NCBI RefSeq assembly: GCF_030264295.1
Contig: NZ_CP127173.1
Span: 9,369,501 to 9,433,500, forward strand
From: Amycolatopsis nalaikhensis
GTDB taxonomy: Bacteria > Actinomycetota > Actinomycetes > Mycobacteriales > Pseudonocardiaceae
Direction of reading: 5' to 3'
Length of the DNA stretch: 64,000 bases
Positions 61,745 through 64,000 of the stretch are shown piece after piece; the first letter of the stretch is position 1, and each line of letters starts with the position of its first letter. The notes beneath the pieces are model-generated. The model ran no database searches and had not been told where the DNA came from. It saw only the letters and a list, made by a program, of their open reading frames with translations. The translations under genes were made by a program, and so were the position numbers.

Positions 61745-61777
61745 ACACCGCACGGGCTCGGCGGGCCCGTGCGGTGT
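61745..61777. terminator. Hairpin terminator after xylanase 2
   Basis: ACACCGCACGGGC and its exact complement with a seven-base loop, between the convergent xylanase and GH32-like genes. Confidence 0.75.
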
Positions 61778-61782
61778 TCTCG

Positions 61783-62709
61783 TCAGTGCGCCCGCAGCCC
61801 GTCGGCAGCCGTGTAGCCGACGGCGATCGGGTCGGACAGCTCCCCGGCGAACGCACCGTCGCGTTCGGACACGAAACCGATGAGATGCCACCGGTCTTCG
61901 GCGTCGCGGACCAAGCGGGGCGCGTACAAGCCGGGGCACGGGACCGGCCGGGCGAGCGACAAGTCCCACGGGCCGGTCAGGGACGGGCCGGGCACCACCC
62001 ACACCGAATCCGACGGCGCCCGGACGCCGAGGTTGCTGCAGAAGAGCAGCAGCGGCTGCCCATCGACGACGGCGACCTGCGGTGCCTCCAGGTGGCCGAA
62101 GCCGTCGGGTCGGGTGAGCGGCGGCCCGGCCGTCCAGTTCAGCAGGTCGGGCGAGGTGGCGTGGCCGATCACCCCGCGGTGCAGTGGGTCGCCGTCCTTC
62201 GCGTGGGCGGTGAGCACCATGTGCCAGCCGTCGCCGCCGGGGGCGCGGAACACCCACGGGTCCCGCCACGCCTCGCCCGGCCAGTCCGTGCGGTCGCCCA
62301 GCTCGTACCAGGTCGGGTCGGGCTCGACCAGCGGCTTGGTCCCGTGGCGGTGCCACGTGTACAGGTCGTCCGAGATCGCGAGGCCGATGCGCTGCGCCGC
62401 GTAGCCGCCGCCTTCGTCGCGGACGCCGGTGTAGAACAGGTACCAGCGCCCGTCCTCGCCGCGGACGACCGAGCCGGTCCAGGTCGCGAGGTCGTCCCAC
62501 GCCGGTGCGTCGGACGGGACGAGCGCGTCGGCGACGAGGTCCCAGTTCCGCAGGTCGCGGGAGACCGCGTGGCCGATCGACGCCCGCCGGTGGCGCCGTT
62601 CGGGATCCAGCAGCGCCCGGGACGCGCGCAGGAAGAAGACGTGGTGCAGGCCGTCGTCGTCCGTGGTGTACCAGCTGTCCCACACCCAGTGGTCGGGCAG
62701 GCGCAACAT
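61783..62709 (-). CDS. GH32/GH68-like beta-fructosidase-type glycosidase (intracellular)
   Basis: A 308-residue five-bladed propeller protein. DHWVWDSWYTTDDDGLHHVFF at the N-terminus occupies the place of the WMNDPNG nucleophile motif; TWTGSVVRGEDGRWYLFYTG, EAWRDPWVFRA (RDP) and HLEAPQVAVVDG (the acid Glu of the EC block) follow. It has no signal peptide and no C-terminal beta-sandwich, so it is a short, cytosolic form resembling GH32/GH43/GH62-type glycosidases. It probably cleaves an imported fructoside or related oligosaccharide. Its ATG overlaps the LacI stop by one base, and a divergent sugar-type lipoprotein gene begins at 63894. Confidence 0.75.
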   Translation of the reverse strand: MLRLPDHWVWDSWYTTDDDGLHHVFFLRASRALLDPERRHRRASIGHAVSRDLRNWDLVADALVPSDAPAWDDLATWTGSVVRGEDGRWYLFYTGVRDEGGGYAAQRIGLAISDDLYTWHRHGTKPLVEPDPTWYELGDRTDWPGEAWRDPWVFRAPGGDGWHMVLTAHAKDGDPLHRGVIGHATSPDLLNWTAGPPLTRPDGFGHLEAPQVAVVDGQPLLLFCSNLGVRAPSDSVWVVPGPSLTGPWDLSLARPVPCPGLYAPRLVRDAEDRWHLIGFVSERDGAFAGELSDPIAVGYTAADGLRAH

Positions 62710-63794
62710 CAGGAGACCTCCGCCCGCGCGACCGACGCGCGGGTGCGCAGCGGCATCGGGACGCGGTGCACGGACCCTTCGCCCGGCGTCCCGTCGATCT
62801 GGCCGAACAGCGCGTCGACCGCCCGGCGGCCGAGCTCGTAGTGCGGCAGGGCCACCGTGGTCAGCTGGGGGCGCATCCACGAAGCGAGCGGGTGGTCGTC
62901 GAACGAGACGACCGAGACGTCGTCCGGGACCGACAGCGACGCGTCCCCCAGCGCCTGGTAGGCGCCGAACGCGAGCCGGTCGTTGAGGCAGATCAGGGCC
63001 CGCGGGGTGGTGCGGGCGAGCAGGTCGCGCGTCGCGGCGAAGCCTTCCTCGGGCTGCCAGTCCCCGCACCGGACTCCCCCGGCGAGCTTCGCCCCGGCCG
63101 CGTCGAAGACCTCGCGGATGCCGACGAGCCGTTCCACCGCGGCGACGCTGTCCCGCGGCACGTTCCGGACCCCCGGCCCGGCCCCGATCACGTGGACGCC
63201 TTCGCGGTGCCCCGCTTCGAGCAGCACCCGCGCGGCCGTGCGGCCGGCCTCGACTTCGTCCGGCACGACGACGGGCAGCGGCGACGCCGTCTTCGGCACG
63301 GCGTTGAGCAGGACCGCGGACGTCGTGCGCAGGGCGTCGGGCACCGTGATGCGCCTGGTGTACATCGAGGCGAAGATGATCCCGTCGACCTGGCGGTCGT
63401 GCATGCCTTGCAGCAGCGCGTGTTCCAGCTTGCCGTCCCCTTCGGACTCACCGATGAACAGCAGGACACCGCGGTCTCGCGCCGCTTCGATGGCACCCTT
63501 GATCATGTCGCCCGCCAGCCGCGAGGTGGCGACCGTGTCGGAGACGAAGCCGATGGTCATCGTGCGCCCGGTGCGCAGCCCGGACGAGACGATGTTCGGC
63601 CGGTAGCCCAGTTCCCGCGCGGCTTCTTTGATGCGGTCCTGGACCGCTTCGGAAATCCGCAGTTCCGCACCGCGCCCGGACAGCGCCAGTGACGCGGTGC
63701 TCCGCGAAACCCCCGCTGCCTCGGCGACGTCGGCCAGCGTGACCCGTCGTGGGCTCAACGTCGCACCCCGCCTTCCCGTCGGCGTCCTTGACAC
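62709..63794 (-). CDS. LacI family transcriptional repressor
   Basis: A 361-residue repressor. Residues about 18-65 form the LacI helix-turn-helix and hinge: VTLADVAEAAGVSRSTASLA, LSGRGAELRISEAVQ and AARELGYRPN. The periplasmic-binding-like effector domain follows (IGFVSDTVATSRLAG, PRALICLNDRLAFGAY, DDVSVVSFDDHPLASWMRP). The GTG at 63794 is the longest start; the HTH begins 17 residues later. A palindrome TTGCTAA-6-TTAGCAA (63822-63841) lies 28 bp upstream, in the space shared with the divergent lipoprotein gene, so it likely represses both directions. Confidence 0.9.
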   Translation of the reverse strand: MSRTPTGRRGATLSPRRVTLADVAEAAGVSRSTASLALSGRGAELRISEAVQDRIKEAARELGYRPNIVSSGLRTGRTMTIGFVSDTVATSRLAGDMIKGAIEAARDRGVLLFIGESEGDGKLEHALLQGMHDRQVDGIIFASMYTRRITVPDALRTTSAVLLNAVPKTASPLPVVVPDEVEAGRTAARVLLEAGHREGVHVIGAGPGVRNVPRDSVAAVERLVGIREVFDAAGAKLAGGVRCGDWQPEEGFAATRDLLARTTPRALICLNDRLAFGAYQALGDASLSVPDDVSVVSFDDHPLASWMRPQLTTVALPHYELGRRAVDALFGQIDGTPGEGSVHRVPMPLRTRASVARAEVS

Positions 63795-63821
63795 CGGCTT
63801 GTCCGATCACCGAGACTACCG

Positions 63822-63841
63822 TTGCTAACTCGGTTTAGCAA
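63822..63841. promoter_or_regulatory. LacI operator
   Basis: TTGCTAA (63822-63828), CTCGGT, TTAGCAA (63835-63841): perfect 7-bp arms between the divergent LacI and lipoprotein genes. Confidence 0.8.
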
Positions 63842-63893
63842 GGTCGAGTCCCCTGCTCGGCCGGTGAATCCCCTTGCGACGGAGGAGACGACG

Positions 63894-64000
63894 TTGTCCC
63901 GTCGAACACCCATCAGCGCCCTGTTGACCATGACACTGGCCGGGACCTTGGCCGTCGCCTGTTCCGGGCCGGGCAGCAGTGCGGGGCCGGGCGATGCCTC
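63894..64000 (+). CDS. Sugar ABC transporter substrate-binding lipoprotein (5' end only)
   Basis: Only about 35 residues are in the window. A TTG start at 63894 follows GGAGGAG. The predicted start LSRRTPISALLTMTLAGTLA then VACSG is a lipobox signal peptide with the modified Cys in LAVAC, followed by a Gly/Ser-rich tether. The divergent LacI repressor and GH32-like enzyme indicate the first gene of a carbohydrate ABC importer, inferred from context. Confidence 0.7.
   Translation, partial: MSRRTPISALLTMTLAGTLAVACSGPGSSAGPGDA

Overview
The window reads as chromosomal DNA of a filamentous, soil-type actinomycete of the Pseudonocardiaceae, most like Amycolatopsis. The evidence is the very high GC content, the frequent GTG starts, translationally coupled gene pairs (ATGA/GTGA overlaps), secreted GH9, GH10, GH12 and GH62 plant-polysaccharide hydrolases, and a vancomycin-type resistance module. 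This assignment is inferred from gene content. No rRNA, tRNA, phage or CRISPR locus was seen.

Layout. 0-5.6 kb: the end of an amidohydrolase gene, a MerR regulator, and a CoA-transferase/crotonase/MFS set next to a GntR regulator; two gene upstream regions there carry the same 19-bp operator-like sequence. 5.6-17.7 kb: ordinary housekeeping and small regulatory pairs (metallophosphoesterase, nucleotidyltransferase-BON, cupin/LuxR, SDR/TetR, pentapeptide protein, YncE-phosphoesterase, ABC exporter). 17.9-18.3 and 29.9-30.4 kb: two direct copies of a ~420-bp non-coding element built of two large hairpins. Between them lie divergent GH9/GH12 cellulases with CebR-type boxes, an intact IS481-family element, and a tannase-like esterase/MFS/PucR-type regulator/acyl-CoA ligase group whose ligase is frameshifted.

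30.4-35.8 kb: a glycopeptide resistance locus. vanH-vanA-vanX and a coupled GNAT acetyltransferase run forward and converge on vanS-vanR; a cytosolic vanY-like M15 peptidase lies beyond vanR. A conserved 21-bp promoter block and a TCGTAAG box occur before both vanH and vanY, so the VanRS system probably controls both. No glycopeptide biosynthesis gene is in the window.

35.8-46.3 kb: an eight-gene catabolic operon (2 MFS transporters, VOC protein, Old Yellow Enzyme, ACMSD-like amidohydrolase, cupin, dihydroxypyridine-hydroxylase-like flavoprotein, aldehyde dehydrogenase) with a divergent GAF-PucR regulator. It probably degrades an aromatic or heteroaromatic acid. 46.3-51.7 kb: UBP-type zinc finger protein, GH10 xylanase and GH62 arabinofuranosidase, then two secreted alpha/beta hydrolases.

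51.8-60.1 kb: the most unusual region. A seven-gene, fully overlapping operon links a polar-amino-acid-type ABC importer, a CapA-like protein, a CaiB-type CoA-transferase and two proteins of the 2-hydroxyacyl-CoA dehydratase (HgdA/HgdB, FldB/FldC) fold. It has no activator ATPase, and most of the expected iron-sulfur cysteines are missing. A PaaX-like regulator is divergent. 60.4-64 kb: a second GH10 xylanase, then a GH32-like glycosidase and LacI repressor divergent from a truncated sugar-type lipoprotein gene.
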